This document shows, piece by piece, positions 45,729 through 54,264 of a stretch of 64,000 nt of DNA. The stretch lies in NCBI RefSeq assembly GCF_000012985.1, contig NC_007645.1:6561001-6625000 (forward strand). Reading direction: 5' to 3'. The notes beneath the pieces were generated by a model that had not been told where the DNA came from, made no database searches, and saw only the letters and a program-made list of their open reading frames with translations. The position numbers and the translations under genes are program-made. Numbering within the stretch: the first letter of the stretch is position 1; each line of letters starts with the position of its first letter. Source of the DNA: Hahella chejuensis KCTC 2396. Its GTDB lineage: Bacteria; Pseudomonadota; Gammaproteobacteria; Pseudomonadales; Oleiphilaceae.

Positions 45729-46370
45729 ATGCACTTCGACTACGAAAAAGATCCTCTGGCCATCGAGCGGGAAAGTTTCCGCCAGATTCGTGAGCTGACC
45801 GACCTGACCTCACTGACTCAGGACGAAGCCCAGGTGGCGATGCGTCTGATCCACAGTTGCGGCGATCCGCAGATCATGGCGCAGTTGCGCTTCACTCCCG
45901 GCGCCGTGGAGGCGGGACTCGCCGCTATTCGCGCTGGCGCGTCGGTATTGTGCGATGTGGAAATGGTGCGTCACGGCCTCACCAAACGCATGCTGGAGAC
46001 GCCCGCTCACTGCTTTTTGAATGCGCCGGAAACGCCTGGCTTAGCCAAGACCAACGGTGAAACCCGCTGCATGGCGGCGCTGGAGTTGTGGCGTCCTCTG
46101 CTGGCGGATAGCGTGGTTCTGATCGGCAACGCGCCTACCGCCTTGTTCCGCTTGCTGGAAATGGTGCGCGACGGCGCCCCCAAACCAGCGCTGGTCATCG
46201 GTATGCCGGTAGGATTCGTGGGGGCGGCGGAATCGAAGGACGCGCTCTGGCGTCACTGTGACGAACTTGGTTTGCAAGCGATCGCACTACTGGGTCGACA
46301 GGGCGGCAGCGCCCTCACCGCTTCCGCCTTCAACGCGTTATTGCGCATCAGCCGGGGGATATACTTCTGA
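45729..46370 (+). CDS. cobH: Precorrin-8X methylmutase (CobH/CbiC)
   Basis: A 213-residue isomerase that moves a methyl group from C11 to C12 to give (cobalt-)hydrogenobyrinate. Its signatures are ESFRQIRELTDLTSLTQDEAQVAMRLIHSCGDPQI, with the catalytic histidine, CDVEMVRHGLTKRML, GETRCMAALELW, VVLIGNAPTALFRLLEM and ALVIGMPVGFVGAAESK. It starts six bases after cbiX with GAGGGGCT before the ATG, and its last base is the first of cobL. Confidence 0.95.
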   Translation: MHFDYEKDPLAIERESFRQIRELTDLTSLTQDEAQVAMRLIHSCGDPQIMAQLRFTPGAVEAGLAAIRAGASVLCDVEMVRHGLTKRMLETPAHCFLNAPETPGLAKTNGETRCMAALELWRPLLADSVVLIGNAPTALFRLLEMVRDGAPKPALVIGMPVGFVGAAESKDALWRHCDELGLQAIALLGRQGGSALTASAFNALLRISRGIYF

Positions 46371-47641
46371 TGACGCAGCCTGTTGCAAATCCTCCTTTGG
46401 TGCATGTCGTCAGCCTGGGCGTCGGCGAGCGCGCCTTGCTGCGCGCAGAAGCCCAGGAAGCGCTGCGCCGCGCTGATCTGATCATTGGTTCCGAGCGGCA
46501 ATTGCAAACCGTGGCGAGCTACCCATCGCAGGCTCGCACGGAGCCCTTGCCTTCTCCATTCAGCGACTTGTTGGAGTTGCTGCGCGACGATAGCGGACAG
46601 GAGATTGCGCTGCTGGCGTCCGGCGACGCCCTGTTTTTCGGCGTCGGCAACTGGCTCAACCGCCATCTGCCAGCGTCGCAACTGCGTTTCTATCCGCAGA
46701 TTTCCAGCGTTCAGGCCGCCTGTCATGAGGTGGGACTGGATGAGCATGATATGCAGACGATCAGCCTGCACGGCCGCCCGTTCGCCAGCCTGCGCGCCCA
46801 GCTGCGCAACCGCCGCAGCTATGCGCTGCTGACAGACCAGCACAGCAGTCCCTACGCTATCGCCTCCGCGTTACAGGCTTGGGGCATGGCGGATTCAACG
46901 CTGTGGGTGTGCGAGCAGTTGGGCTACCCCGAGCAACGCCTGCGCAAATTTTCCGTGGCGGAGCTATTAGCCAACCCGCCGGACGTTCACGCCCTGCATG
47001 TCACCCTGTTGCAGACCGCCGGTCCGGGTGGCGTCCTGCCTGAATTTCCCGGTATTGCGGATCAGGATTTCCATACCGACGGCGAGCCCGGCAAAGGCAT
47101 GCTCAGCAAGCGCGAGGTGCGCCTGTGCATCCTGTCTTTGCTACAGCCCTGCGCCGATGATATCGGCTGGGACGTCGGCGCCGGTTGCGGCGGGGTGGCG
47201 GTGGAGTGGGCGCGCTGGAATCCCCGCGGACAGGTTTACGCCATCGAGCGCCACGAAGAGCGCTTGCGCCAGTTGCACCGCAACCGCGAACACTTCGGCG
47301 TCGTGCGCAACCTGCACATCGCGGCGGGACGGGCGCCGGGCGCCTTGACGGACCTGCCCCGCCCCAGTGTCGTGTTCATCGGCGGCAGCGACGGCGAGAT
47401 GGATACGCTGCTGCGCTATTGCTGGGAACAGCTTCCCCCTGGCGGACGTCTGGTGGCGAGCGCGGTCACCGAGGACAGCAAAAACCGTCTGTTGCAGTTT
47501 CAAACGCGCCTGCAGGACGGCGACGCCGAATGGACGCAGGTCGCCGTCAGCCGGGGGGAAACCCTGGCGGGACAATTATTGATGCGACCGCAGCTACCGG
47601 TCACGTTGGTCAAGTTCAGCAAACGGACATCTTTTTCATGA
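46370..47641 (+). CDS. cobL: Precorrin-6B C5,15-methyltransferase, fused CbiE-CbiT (CobL)
   Basis: A 423-residue bifunctional enzyme that methylates C5 and C15 and decarboxylates the C12 acetate. The N-terminal half (about 10-215) is a class III SAM methyltransferase of CbiE type: VVSLGVGERALLRAEAQEALRRADLIIGSERQL and IALLASGDALFFGVGNWL. The C-terminal half (about 230-415) is a CbiT methyltransferase, with MLSKREVRLCILSLLQP and the SAM loop DVGAGCGGVAVEWA, then VFIGGSDGEMDTLL. It starts at 46370 after the cobH stop and overlaps cobI by four bases. Confidence 0.94.
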   Translation: MTQPVANPPLVHVVSLGVGERALLRAEAQEALRRADLIIGSERQLQTVASYPSQARTEPLPSPFSDLLELLRDDSGQEIALLASGDALFFGVGNWLNRHLPASQLRFYPQISSVQAACHEVGLDEHDMQTISLHGRPFASLRAQLRNRRSYALLTDQHSSPYAIASALQAWGMADSTLWVCEQLGYPEQRLRKFSVAELLANPPDVHALHVTLLQTAGPGGVLPEFPGIADQDFHTDGEPGKGMLSKREVRLCILSLLQPCADDIGWDVGAGCGGVAVEWARWNPRGQVYAIERHEERLRQLHRNREHFGVVRNLHIAAGRAPGALTDLPRPSVVFIGGSDGEMDTLLRYCWEQLPPGGRLVASAVTEDSKNRLLQFQTRLQDGDAEWTQVAVSRGETLAGQLLMRPQLPVTLVKFSKRTSFS

Positions 47642-48360
47642 CGACTTCCATTTCCACCGGCGTGTTTTTCGGCGTCGGCGTCGGCCCCGGCGACCCGGAG
47701 CTGTTAACACTGAAAGCCGTGCGCAGGCTGCAGCAGGCGGATGCGCTCGCTTACATCGTCAACAGCGACGGCCATTCCCTGGCCAAACAGATCGCCGCGC
47801 CGCACTTACGCGCAGGCGCTCAGATCGAACTGCCGATCCGCATCGAAATGTGCAGCGACCGGCGGCAGGCGGAACAGGCTTATGACGAAGCCGCCGCCAG
47901 CATCGCCCGCTTGCTGGATCAGGGTCAGGATGTGGCGTTTCTGTGCGAAGGCGACCCGCTGTTTTACGGCTCCTTCGCCTATCTGCTGGCGCGTCTCGCG
48001 CCAAAGTATCCCTGCGTCGCCATCCCCGGAATCAGCTCGCCCCAGGCCGCTTCCGCCGCCACCCTGTTGCCCCTGGCGCTGCAGCACGAAAATCTGGCGG
48101 TGATCAGCGCCCGTTGCCCGGATGCGGAGCTTCTCGACGCCCTGTCCCGCTTCGATAATCTGGCGATTCTCAAAGGCGGACGCAAACGCAGCCGCGTACT
48201 GGAACTGATCGCCGCCACCGGCCGCACGAGAGATGCCGTATATCTGGAGCACCTGACCCAGACCCAGCAGCGCGTCGTGCGTGACGTCACTACACTGGAT
48301 GACGAACCCGGCCCTTACTTCTCCCTGTTTCTGGTGTGTCGCCGCAAGGGGGCGCCATGA
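47638..48360 (+). CDS. cobI: Precorrin-2 C20-methyltransferase (CobI/CbiL)
   Basis: A 240-residue SAM methyltransferase acting on (cobalt-)precorrin-2. The start at 47638 overlaps the cobL stop as ATGA; longer readings to 47185 are shadows of cobL. Class III signatures are FFGVGVGPGDPELLTLKAVRRLQQAD, IVNSDGHSLAKQI, VAFLCEGDPLFYGSFAYLLARL, AIPGISSPQAASAATLLPL and AVYLEHLTQTQQRVV. The stop overlaps the cbiG start by four bases. Confidence 0.95.
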   Translation: MTTSISTGVFFGVGVGPGDPELLTLKAVRRLQQADALAYIVNSDGHSLAKQIAAPHLRAGAQIELPIRIEMCSDRRQAEQAYDEAAASIARLLDQGQDVAFLCEGDPLFYGSFAYLLARLAPKYPCVAIPGISSPQAASAATLLPLALQHENLAVISARCPDAELLDALSRFDNLAILKGGRKRSRVLELIAATGRTRDAVYLEHLTQTQQRVVRDVTTLDDEPGPYFSLFLVCRRKGAP

Positions 48361-49133
48361 CGGCGATTATCGTTCTGACCCCGGCGGGACTCGCCCTGGC
48401 GGAGCGATTGCAGGTCTTGTCGCCCACGCCAATGGCGCTGCATTACCAGCCCAAGCCCTTTCAGGAAACCGCGCAGAGCCTGTTCCAACAGGGCGAGCCG
48501 CTGATTTTTATCTGCGCCGCCGGCATTGTGGTGCGCACGCTCGCGCCGGTATTGCAGGACAAGTATCAGGACCCGCCGGTGCTGGTGCTGGATGAAGGTG
48601 GACGCTACGTCATTCCATTGCTTTCCGGCCATGAAGGCGGAGCCAACGAATGGGGACGCCAGATCGCGGAACGCCTCAACGCCCAACTGGTCCTGACCAC
48701 TGCGCAGCCCTATCTGGAACCGGTGTACGCGCTCGGCATGGGGTGTGAGCGGCATTGTCCGCTGGAGACGCTGGAAGAACTGGCGGATCAATGTCTCGCC
48801 CAGATGGGACTGATCTCATCGCAGATTCAAACCCTCGCCTCCATCGATATCAAAGCGGATGAAGCGGGCTTAATCGAACTCGCCCGCCGTCGCGGCTGGA
48901 TGTATCAGACCTGGAGTCCCACGCACTTGTCCGCGTTCGAGGGACAATTGACGCAGAAGTCCGACATCGTATTCAGGGAAACCGGCGTTTATGGCGTGGC
49001 GGAAGCCGCCGCCCTGGCCTCCGCCGCCCAGTTAAGCGGCGCGCCCGCCGAGCTGGCTTTGCCCAAACACAAGAACCGACGCGCCACCTGCGCCGTCGCC
49101 CGCAGCTATTTATCGCGCAAGACAGAAACATGA
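48357..49133 (+). CDS. cbiG: Cobalt-precorrin-5A hydrolase CbiG
   Basis: A 258-residue CbiG. The enzyme opens the delta-lactone of cobalt-precorrin-5A and releases acetaldehyde, a step that marks the oxygen-independent route. Its N-terminal domain has FICAAGIVVRTLAPVLQDKYQDPPVLVLDEGGRYVIPLLSGHEGGANEWGRQIA. The C-terminal domain has LGMGCERHCPLETLEELADQCL, SIDIKADEAGLIELARRRGW and GVYGVAEAAALASAA. The start at 48357 is coupled to the cobI stop (ATGA). It overlaps cobJ in the same way. Confidence 0.95.
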   Translation: MTAIIVLTPAGLALAERLQVLSPTPMALHYQPKPFQETAQSLFQQGEPLIFICAAGIVVRTLAPVLQDKYQDPPVLVLDEGGRYVIPLLSGHEGGANEWGRQIAERLNAQLVLTTAQPYLEPVYALGMGCERHCPLETLEELADQCLAQMGLISSQIQTLASIDIKADEAGLIELARRRGWMYQTWSPTHLSAFEGQLTQKSDIVFRETGVYGVAEAAALASAAQLSGAPAELALPKHKNRRATCAVARSYLSRKTET

Positions 49134-49939
49134 AACGACTTTACGTACTGGGCTCCGGTCCGGGTTCGGAATTGATGATCACCCCCCAGGTGGAGCAGGC
49201 CATCGCAGCCAGCAGCGATCTGGTGGCTTATGGCCTGTATCTGGAATTACTGGGTGAGCGCACCCGGGATAAAACGTTGCACGACCTGCCTCTGGGCGAG
49301 GAAATCGAGCGCGCCCGGCTGGCGCTGAATCTGGCCGCCGCCGGCAAGCCCACGGCGCTGATCTCCAGCGGAGACATTGGTATTTTCGCCATGGCGACCC
49401 TGGTGTTCGAGCTGCTGGAGCGTCGACTCAGCGGCGCCGAAACAGAGTCGGATGATCATGACTGGCGTCAGGTCGATATCCAGGTCATGCCTGGCATCAG
49501 CGCCATGCAGGCCGCCGCCGCCAGCATGGGCGCCGCACTGGGTCATGATTTCTGCGCGGTGTCCCTGTCCGATCTGCTGACGCCCTGGGAAACCATAGAA
49601 ACCCGCATTCGCGCCGTGGCGGCGGCGGATTTCGTGATCGCCTTCTACAACCCGGTCTCCCGCAAACGCCGCTGGCAGTTGGCCCGCGCCAAGGAGCTTT
49701 TATTGCAGCGACGTCCCGCCGACACACCAGTGATACTGGGCCGCAACCTGACCCGCCAGGACGAGCGGGTCAGCGTCTGCACGCTGGCGCAGCTGGATGT
49801 GGAGCAAGTGGACATGCTGACCCTGGTGCTGGTGGGCAGCAGCGCCACGCGCTGCTTTCAGAATGGCGACAAGCAGTGGGTATATACGCCGCGGGGCTAC
49901 GCCCGTAAGCTCACGCCACCAGAGAGCGTCGCGCCATGA
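49130..49939 (+). CDS. cobJ: Precorrin-3B C17-methyltransferase (CobJ/CbiH)
   Basis: A 269-residue SAM methyltransferase that methylates C17 and contracts the ring. Class III signatures are LYVLGSGPGSELMITPQVEQAIAASSDLVAYGLYLEL, ALISSGDIGIFAMATLVFELLE, IQVMPGISAMQAAAASMGAALGHDFCAVSLSDLLTPWETIE and FYNPVSRKRRWQLARAKELLLQ. The start overlaps the cbiG stop as ATGA, and the stop overlaps cobM. Confidence 0.95.
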   Translation: MKRLYVLGSGPGSELMITPQVEQAIAASSDLVAYGLYLELLGERTRDKTLHDLPLGEEIERARLALNLAAAGKPTALISSGDIGIFAMATLVFELLERRLSGAETESDDHDWRQVDIQVMPGISAMQAAAASMGAALGHDFCAVSLSDLLTPWETIETRIRAVAAADFVIAFYNPVSRKRRWQLARAKELLLQRRPADTPVILGRNLTRQDERVSVCTLAQLDVEQVDMLTLVLVGSSATRCFQNGDKQWVYTPRGYARKLTPPESVAP

Positions 49940-50730
49940 CCGTGTATTTTATCGGCGCAGGCCCCGGTGACCCGGATCTGCTGACCATCAAGGGACAGCG
50001 CCTCATTCAACGCAGCCCGGTGATCCTTTACGCCGGCTCGCTGGTGCCGGAGGAAATACTGGCGCAGGCGGACGCGGCGGCGGAGATCACCGACACCGCC
50101 TCCTTGAATCTGGATGAAATCCTCGCCCTGATCGCCGATGCGCATGCGCGAGGGCTGGACGTGGCGCGAATTCATTCCGGCGACCCGTCCATCTATGGCG
50201 CTATCGGCGAACAGATTCGTCGCCTGCAGGCGCTGGCGATTCCGTTTGACGTCATTCCCGGCGTCACTTCCACCAGCGCCGCCGCCGCCTTGCTGGGCAA
50301 GGAGCTGACCTTATCCGGCGTCTCGCAAACCGTCATTTTGACCCGCTACGCCGGCAAAACCCCCATGCCCGAGCGGGAGAATCTCGTCTCCCTGGCGCAA
50401 CATGGCGCGACTCTGGCGATACATCTGGGCGTCACCCGCCTGCATCAGATTGTCGAGGATCTGGCGCCGCATTACGGCTCAGACTGTCCCGTCGCCGTGT
50501 GTTATCGGGTGGGCTGGCCGGACCAGCAACACATCCTGGGCAGGCTCGAAGATATCGTGGAGAAAGTGCGCGCCGCCAAAATCACCCGCACCGCGCTGAT
50601 ACTGGTGGGACGGGTGCTGGCCAGCGAGGACTTCAACGAGTCTTATCTGTACAACGCAGCGCAGGCCCATATCTATAGGCCCAAAGTGAAACCGGAAACG
50701 CCGCGAAAAGTGCGCCGCACTCAGGCGTAG
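49936..50730 (+). CDS. cobM: Precorrin-4 C11-methyltransferase (CobM/CbiF)
   Basis: A 264-residue SAM methyltransferase. Class III signatures are VYFIGAGPGDPDLLTIKGQRLI, VILYAGSLVPEEIL, DVARIHSGDPSIYGAIGEQIRRL, VIPGVTSTSAAAALLGKELTLSGVSQTVILTRYAGKTPMPERE and VCYRVGWPDQQHILGRLEDI. It is the last gene of the cluster, coupled to cobJ by an ATGA overlap. Downstream is a large AT-rich non-coding region, with a hairpin 20 bases after the stop. Confidence 0.96.
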   Translation: MTVYFIGAGPGDPDLLTIKGQRLIQRSPVILYAGSLVPEEILAQADAAAEITDTASLNLDEILALIADAHARGLDVARIHSGDPSIYGAIGEQIRRLQALAIPFDVIPGVTSTSAAAALLGKELTLSGVSQTVILTRYAGKTPMPERENLVSLAQHGATLAIHLGVTRLHQIVEDLAPHYGSDCPVAVCYRVGWPDQQHILGRLEDIVEKVRAAKITRTALILVGRVLASEDFNESYLYNAAQAHIYRPKVKPETPRKVRRTQA

Positions 50731-50749
50731 AATACAGTGGCGGCCTGGT

Positions 50750-50772
50750 CAGACGGAGAATATGTCCGTCTG
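50750..50772 (+). terminator. Possible terminator hairpin after cobM
   Basis: CAGACGGA and TCCGTCTG form an eight-pair stem with a seven-base loop. Only a short T run follows (TTTTC after 50784), so it may be a weak or factor-dependent end, or a 3' protective hairpin. Confidence 0.45.
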
Positions 50773-50871
50773 GCGACGCCGCTACTTTTCGCAGTTAAAT
50801 AACGCGACTTCCTTTAGGGAAAACGCAACATTCATCGCCACTCCCCAAACAAACTTGAAACCCACCGCCAC

Positions 50872-50891
50872 AATGTGACAAGCATCACATT
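50872..50891. promoter_or_regulatory. CRP/Vfr-type binding site
   Basis: AATGTGA-N6-TCACATT is a perfect inverted repeat and an ideal match to the TGTGA-N6-TCACA consensus of CRP and Vfr. It lies in the non-coding region downstream of cobM and 775 bases before the 483-residue gene, with AT-rich DNA after it. It could activate a promoter near 50930 that makes a long leader or a separate RNA. Binding is inferred. Confidence 0.75.
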
Positions 50892-51398
50892 TGTACATTA
50901 AACATATATAACTAATGCGCCCTTAACCCTTGCCCGTGAAAGAGTCTATTTCCGCTTTCAGTTGTTCATTCTTTCTTTAGAGTTATGGCCAGACATAGAA
51001 TTGACCACGCCAAGCATATCCAGCCATCAAAGAAAACAGATATAAATACAAAATCAATTTAATAACAGTAACTTAACAAAAATTAAAACATTTAAATAAG
51101 CAATATCTAATTAAATAAAAAGTTAATTAGTCAGGTATATTTCATTATTACGAAAGGAACCAGACAACCTTTAAAGGTCTAGCCCATAAGACCAAGCAAC
51201 AATTACTTATAAGCCTCTTACCCGCCTATATACAACGGATTTAAGAAACAGGTGTATAAATACCTAGTTCTCCCGTCAAAACAAGTTTGCTACCTTCCAA
51301 AGAACGACGGATTAGTCCCGCGACAGATAACTGAACTCTATGTTTTTCCTTAATAAATACTTAGGGAAACCAGCGGTGTTGGATCACAGTGTTTTGTC
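50892..51398. other. AT-rich non-coding region
   Basis: About 500 bases clearly richer in A and T than all neighbours. No reading frame of more than about 25 codons with a ribosome site was found. ACCTTTAAAGGT at about 51168-51179 is a twelve-base palindrome. Several TATAAA- and TATAAT-like strings occur, but none can be singled out as a promoter. The composition suggests acquired or strongly regulatory DNA. Confidence 0.5.
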
Positions 51399-51423
51399 GC
51401 AGCAAAGGAACTGAGCCGCCGGA

Positions 51424-51623
51424 CGGTATGCGGAAGTCCGCATCGCTCTGGTAATCCAATCTCATGCCGAACAGAGCGGGAGTTATTCGCCATACCGGAC
51501 CGCGCCCAGCCGCAAAGAGTAGTCGGTCCAGCAGTTATTGATCAGTCTTGAGCGTCAGGTACGGTTGATTCGAGCGTCTTGAAAATTAGCGCCTGTAACC
51601 GGGAGGTCCTCTCCCCGGCGGGG
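51424..51623 (+). ncRNA. Candidate structured 5' leader of the 483-residue gene
   Basis: A set of nested and adjacent inverted repeats suggests a folded RNA. CGGTATG (51424-51430) pairs with CATACCG (51491-51497) and encloses a small hairpin (CGG-aagt-CCG) and CGCTCTG/CAGAGCG (51444-51450 and 51472-51478), giving a multi-branch junction. GGACCG (51497-51502) can pair with CGGTCC (51524-51529). Near 51599-51623, two hairpins (CCGGGAG/CTCCCCGG and CCCC-ggc-GGGG) exclude each other, as in an attenuator. A good ribosome site (AAGGAG) and the start codon follow about 40 bases later. It does not match any riboswitch class I could recall. Confidence 0.45.
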
Positions 51624-51665
51624 CGAGTTATCGCGCATTCAGCATTAAATAAGGAGAACTAAATA

Positions 51666-53117
51666 ATGCCTAGCGATTTAATTTCGTACGACGAATGGAT
51701 GAAGCGGACTGCCGCCACGGGCAAGCCACGCAGTCGCCTCCTTAAACAGCTGGACAGCCACATCAAATCCTACGAGATGTTCGGCGGCGGCGCCGAAAGA
51801 TGGTATCTGAATCAGAAACTGGAAGAGTGGAAGAAGAGCAAGGGTCCCAACGGCGAATGGCGTAATAGCGTGCGCAACCGACACGGCGCCATTGAAGAGC
51901 TCAGTAAAAAAATGGCCGGACAAGGCCCTGAGCTGAACGACCTCAAAAAGGTCTATCAACGCGATCTGGATCACGCCCGTTTGGGAGCCGTCTACCTCTG
52001 GTCCCACACTCACTTGCACGACACGCTGATCAGCGCCTTCGCCGCAGGAGCCATCAATATCGCCTCCGCCGGCATGCGCATGCATTCAGAAATCCTCACC
52101 TCTAACGGCCACACGGCGGCGGCTCAGAGTCTGACCAGCAAACGGGTGAACATGGGTTACGTCATGTTGCCGGGGCAGAAGATCATTGAGGCGGTGGAAG
52201 GGTCCGGCTATCTGGCGGAGACCGGCGCCAGCCGTAATGTATTCATGAAGGCGCTGCACTGGATCGAAGACTATTGCCGCAAACTGATTGATGCGCTGAA
52301 GTCCAAGTTCAAGGACAAAGTGTCGCTGTCCATGACCGCCATCAAAACGGTCATCAAGGCGATTGTGGTGAAGTTCGCATCCTCCGCCGCGCCTTACGTG
52401 GCGGGTAGCATGGATGTATTCAAAGGCTTGGTGAACACTACCGATCACGCCGTTACGGCGGTCACCACCTGGTGGCGCGGACGTGGCGTGAAAGTGCTGG
52501 AAGGCCATCCCCAGGTGATATGCGACGCCCTGCGCATGCAGATGTGCAAAGGCATGGGCGCAGGTCTTTACGACGCGCTCAAAGGCGCGTTTTCCGCGTC
52601 TACCTTCATCATCGGCGGCATCACCGGCGCAGTGATGAATCTCGTATTCACCTGTCTGGAAACTGTTACTCTGTTCATTTTGCGCCTGCGTGAAATCGCC
52701 CATATCCGCCACTTCTGCAAAGAGGCGCGCTCACACTGGAACGTTTACATCAGCTCGGGCAAAACCCGCGGCGTGCACCAGAACCCCATCCGTTTCAAGG
52801 ACTGGTTCGAAGGCTATGTGGACAAATCCGCCCTGATCGCCGCCTTCACGTTGAACAGCGGTATTTGCGGCGACAAGATGCACTTCCTGAATATGTTCCG
52901 CGATAACGGCTACGTGATTTCTCAGTATGAGTTTGACCGTGGCGTGAAGTACGTGGATACGTTGAAAACCTTCGCAGCGGAATACATCGGCAAGCAAAGT
53001 TATCTATTCCACTCCAGTGACAAGATGGTCAATGGCTTGCTGGATAACGCCAAGAACTTCACTAACGGCGAGCATGGCAAGTTCCGGGAAATCCTGTTGA
53101 AAGTAGCTAACGCCTGA
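51666..53117 (+). CDS. Protein of unknown function with hydrophobic core segments
   Basis: A 483-residue protein starting after AAGGAG. It has no signal peptide. Residues about 24-80 (LKQLDSHIKSYEMFGGGAER..LEEWKKSKGPNGEWRNSVRNRHGAIEEL) resemble, from memory, an N-terminal region seen in putative secreted toxins of Pseudomonas and relatives. Two long hydrophobic or amphipathic stretches (about 218-245 and 300-335, FIIGGITGAVMNLVFTCLETVTLFIL) could insert into a membrane. The C-terminal 150 residues are soluble and helical. No catalytic motif was found. It has a long regulated leader, stands alone and lacks an obvious immunity gene. An effector or pore-forming protein is one possibility, with low certainty. 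Confidence 0.7.
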   Translation: MPSDLISYDEWMKRTAATGKPRSRLLKQLDSHIKSYEMFGGGAERWYLNQKLEEWKKSKGPNGEWRNSVRNRHGAIEELSKKMAGQGPELNDLKKVYQRDLDHARLGAVYLWSHTHLHDTLISAFAAGAINIASAGMRMHSEILTSNGHTAAAQSLTSKRVNMGYVMLPGQKIIEAVEGSGYLAETGASRNVFMKALHWIEDYCRKLIDALKSKFKDKVSLSMTAIKTVIKAIVVKFASSAAPYVAGSMDVFKGLVNTTDHAVTAVTTWWRGRGVKVLEGHPQVICDALRMQMCKGMGAGLYDALKGAFSASTFIIGGITGAVMNLVFTCLETVTLFILRLREIAHIRHFCKEARSHWNVYISSGKTRGVHQNPIRFKDWFEGYVDKSALIAAFTLNSGICGDKMHFLNMFRDNGYVISQYEFDRGVKYVDTLKTFAAEYIGKQSYLFHSSDKMVNGLLDNAKNFTNGEHGKFREILLKVANA

Positions 53118-53367
53118 TGTTGACCAGGTCGGCCCCGGCGCCGGCCTTTACCCTCCTCTCTGCTTGCAATCACACTCAAGAACGCCGCGCCATAGACGCC
53201 AGATTGTCGCCTTTCAAAGCGCTCTCCGCCCTGACCGTTTCATCTTGTTTATCAGCCTGTTAACGAGTAATTTTAGCGTTGTGACGGCGCCCTTCGGGTC
53301 GGTCCTGCTGTGTTCGCCGCGCAACCTCAAGTTCAGGAAGCATAATTAAAAAATAATAGGATCAAGT

Positions 53368-54237
53368 ATGAACAAATCATTTTTGCCGATAATTCTGGGC
53401 GTATTGCTGGCGACGCTGCATTCGCTGAGTTACGCCAGGGGCGAGGTGGGGTTCACCATCCGCGCCGGGGATAAGGAGGCGCACTGGAGCAAAAGCCAGT
53501 TACTGAACCATTCCGCCAGACAAGTACTCAATATCCCCCTTCTCAACTATCCCGACCAAAATTTCTCCATTAACGCCGTTCCCATCTCCGTGCTGTTGCA
53601 GGACATGGACCTGACCGACGCCTCTGTGCTGATTTTCACCTGTCTCGACGGCTATTCCGGAGTACTGGAGAAGAAGTATCTGCTGAATGACGACCCTGAC
53701 GCCTCCCGCGCCTATCTGGCGATAGAACCCGATGAGAAAAAGTGGCCGCCATTGCCGAAGGACGCCAACACCTCCAAACAAAGCGCGGGGCCCTTCTATC
53801 TGGTGTGGAGCAATCCGGAAAAGTCCGACATTCCTCCAGAGTTCTGGCCCTATCAACTGAGTTCGCTGGACGTAGAAGATGACTTCGCGCGCATCTTCCC
53901 AGCGTTGCTGCCGGCCGGACACCTCGCCGCCAATGATCCTGCGCGCAAAGGCTTTCAGGTGTATAAAGCGCGCTGCATGCACTGTCACCAGATCAACGGC
54001 CAGGGCGCGGCGAAACTGGGGCCGGACCTGAACCAGCCGATGAACCCTACCGAATACTTCAACGAGGCGGCGCTCAAGCAGTTCATCAAAGACCCCACCT
54101 CCGTGCGCAAGTGGTCCGATATGAAAATGGTGTGGGTGAAAGACGATATCTGGAAAGACGAGGAAATCGACGACCTCATCGCCTATCTGAAGCACATGGC
54201 GGAGAGAAAACCGGATATGAAACAGGCCTCTAACTGA
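53368..54237 (+). CDS. Cytochrome c with N-terminal molybdopterin-oxidoreductase-like domain
   Basis: A 289-residue exported protein. A signal peptide runs to about residue 23 (LHSLSYA). Residues 28-170 (LLNHSARQVLNIPLLNYPDQNFSINAVPISVLLQDMDLTDASVLIFTCLDGYSGVL, then GPFYLVWSNP) resemble the sulfite-oxidase/molybdopterin-dependent fold in minimal form, without cofactor residues I can identify. Residues 185-280 are a class I cytochrome c with haem motif CMHCH and a late methionine (KMVWV). The combination would place a haem and an unknown binding domain together in the periplasm. GGATCAAGT precedes the start. It is a single gene downstream of the unknown 483-residue protein. Confidence 0.78.
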   Translation: MNKSFLPIILGVLLATLHSLSYARGEVGFTIRAGDKEAHWSKSQLLNHSARQVLNIPLLNYPDQNFSINAVPISVLLQDMDLTDASVLIFTCLDGYSGVLEKKYLLNDDPDASRAYLAIEPDEKKWPPLPKDANTSKQSAGPFYLVWSNPEKSDIPPEFWPYQLSSLDVEDDFARIFPALLPAGHLAANDPARKGFQVYKARCMHCHQINGQGAAKLGPDLNQPMNPTEYFNEAALKQFIKDPTSVRKWSDMKMVWVKDDIWKDEEIDDLIAYLKHMAERKPDMKQASN

Positions 54238-54264
54238 GGCCTGAGATAGCCGGGCGCAGAATGG

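Noticed and set aside
47185-47637. A 151-codon N-terminal extension of CobI
   Set aside because: It runs in another frame inside cobL. The family starts at the ATGA overlap at 47638.
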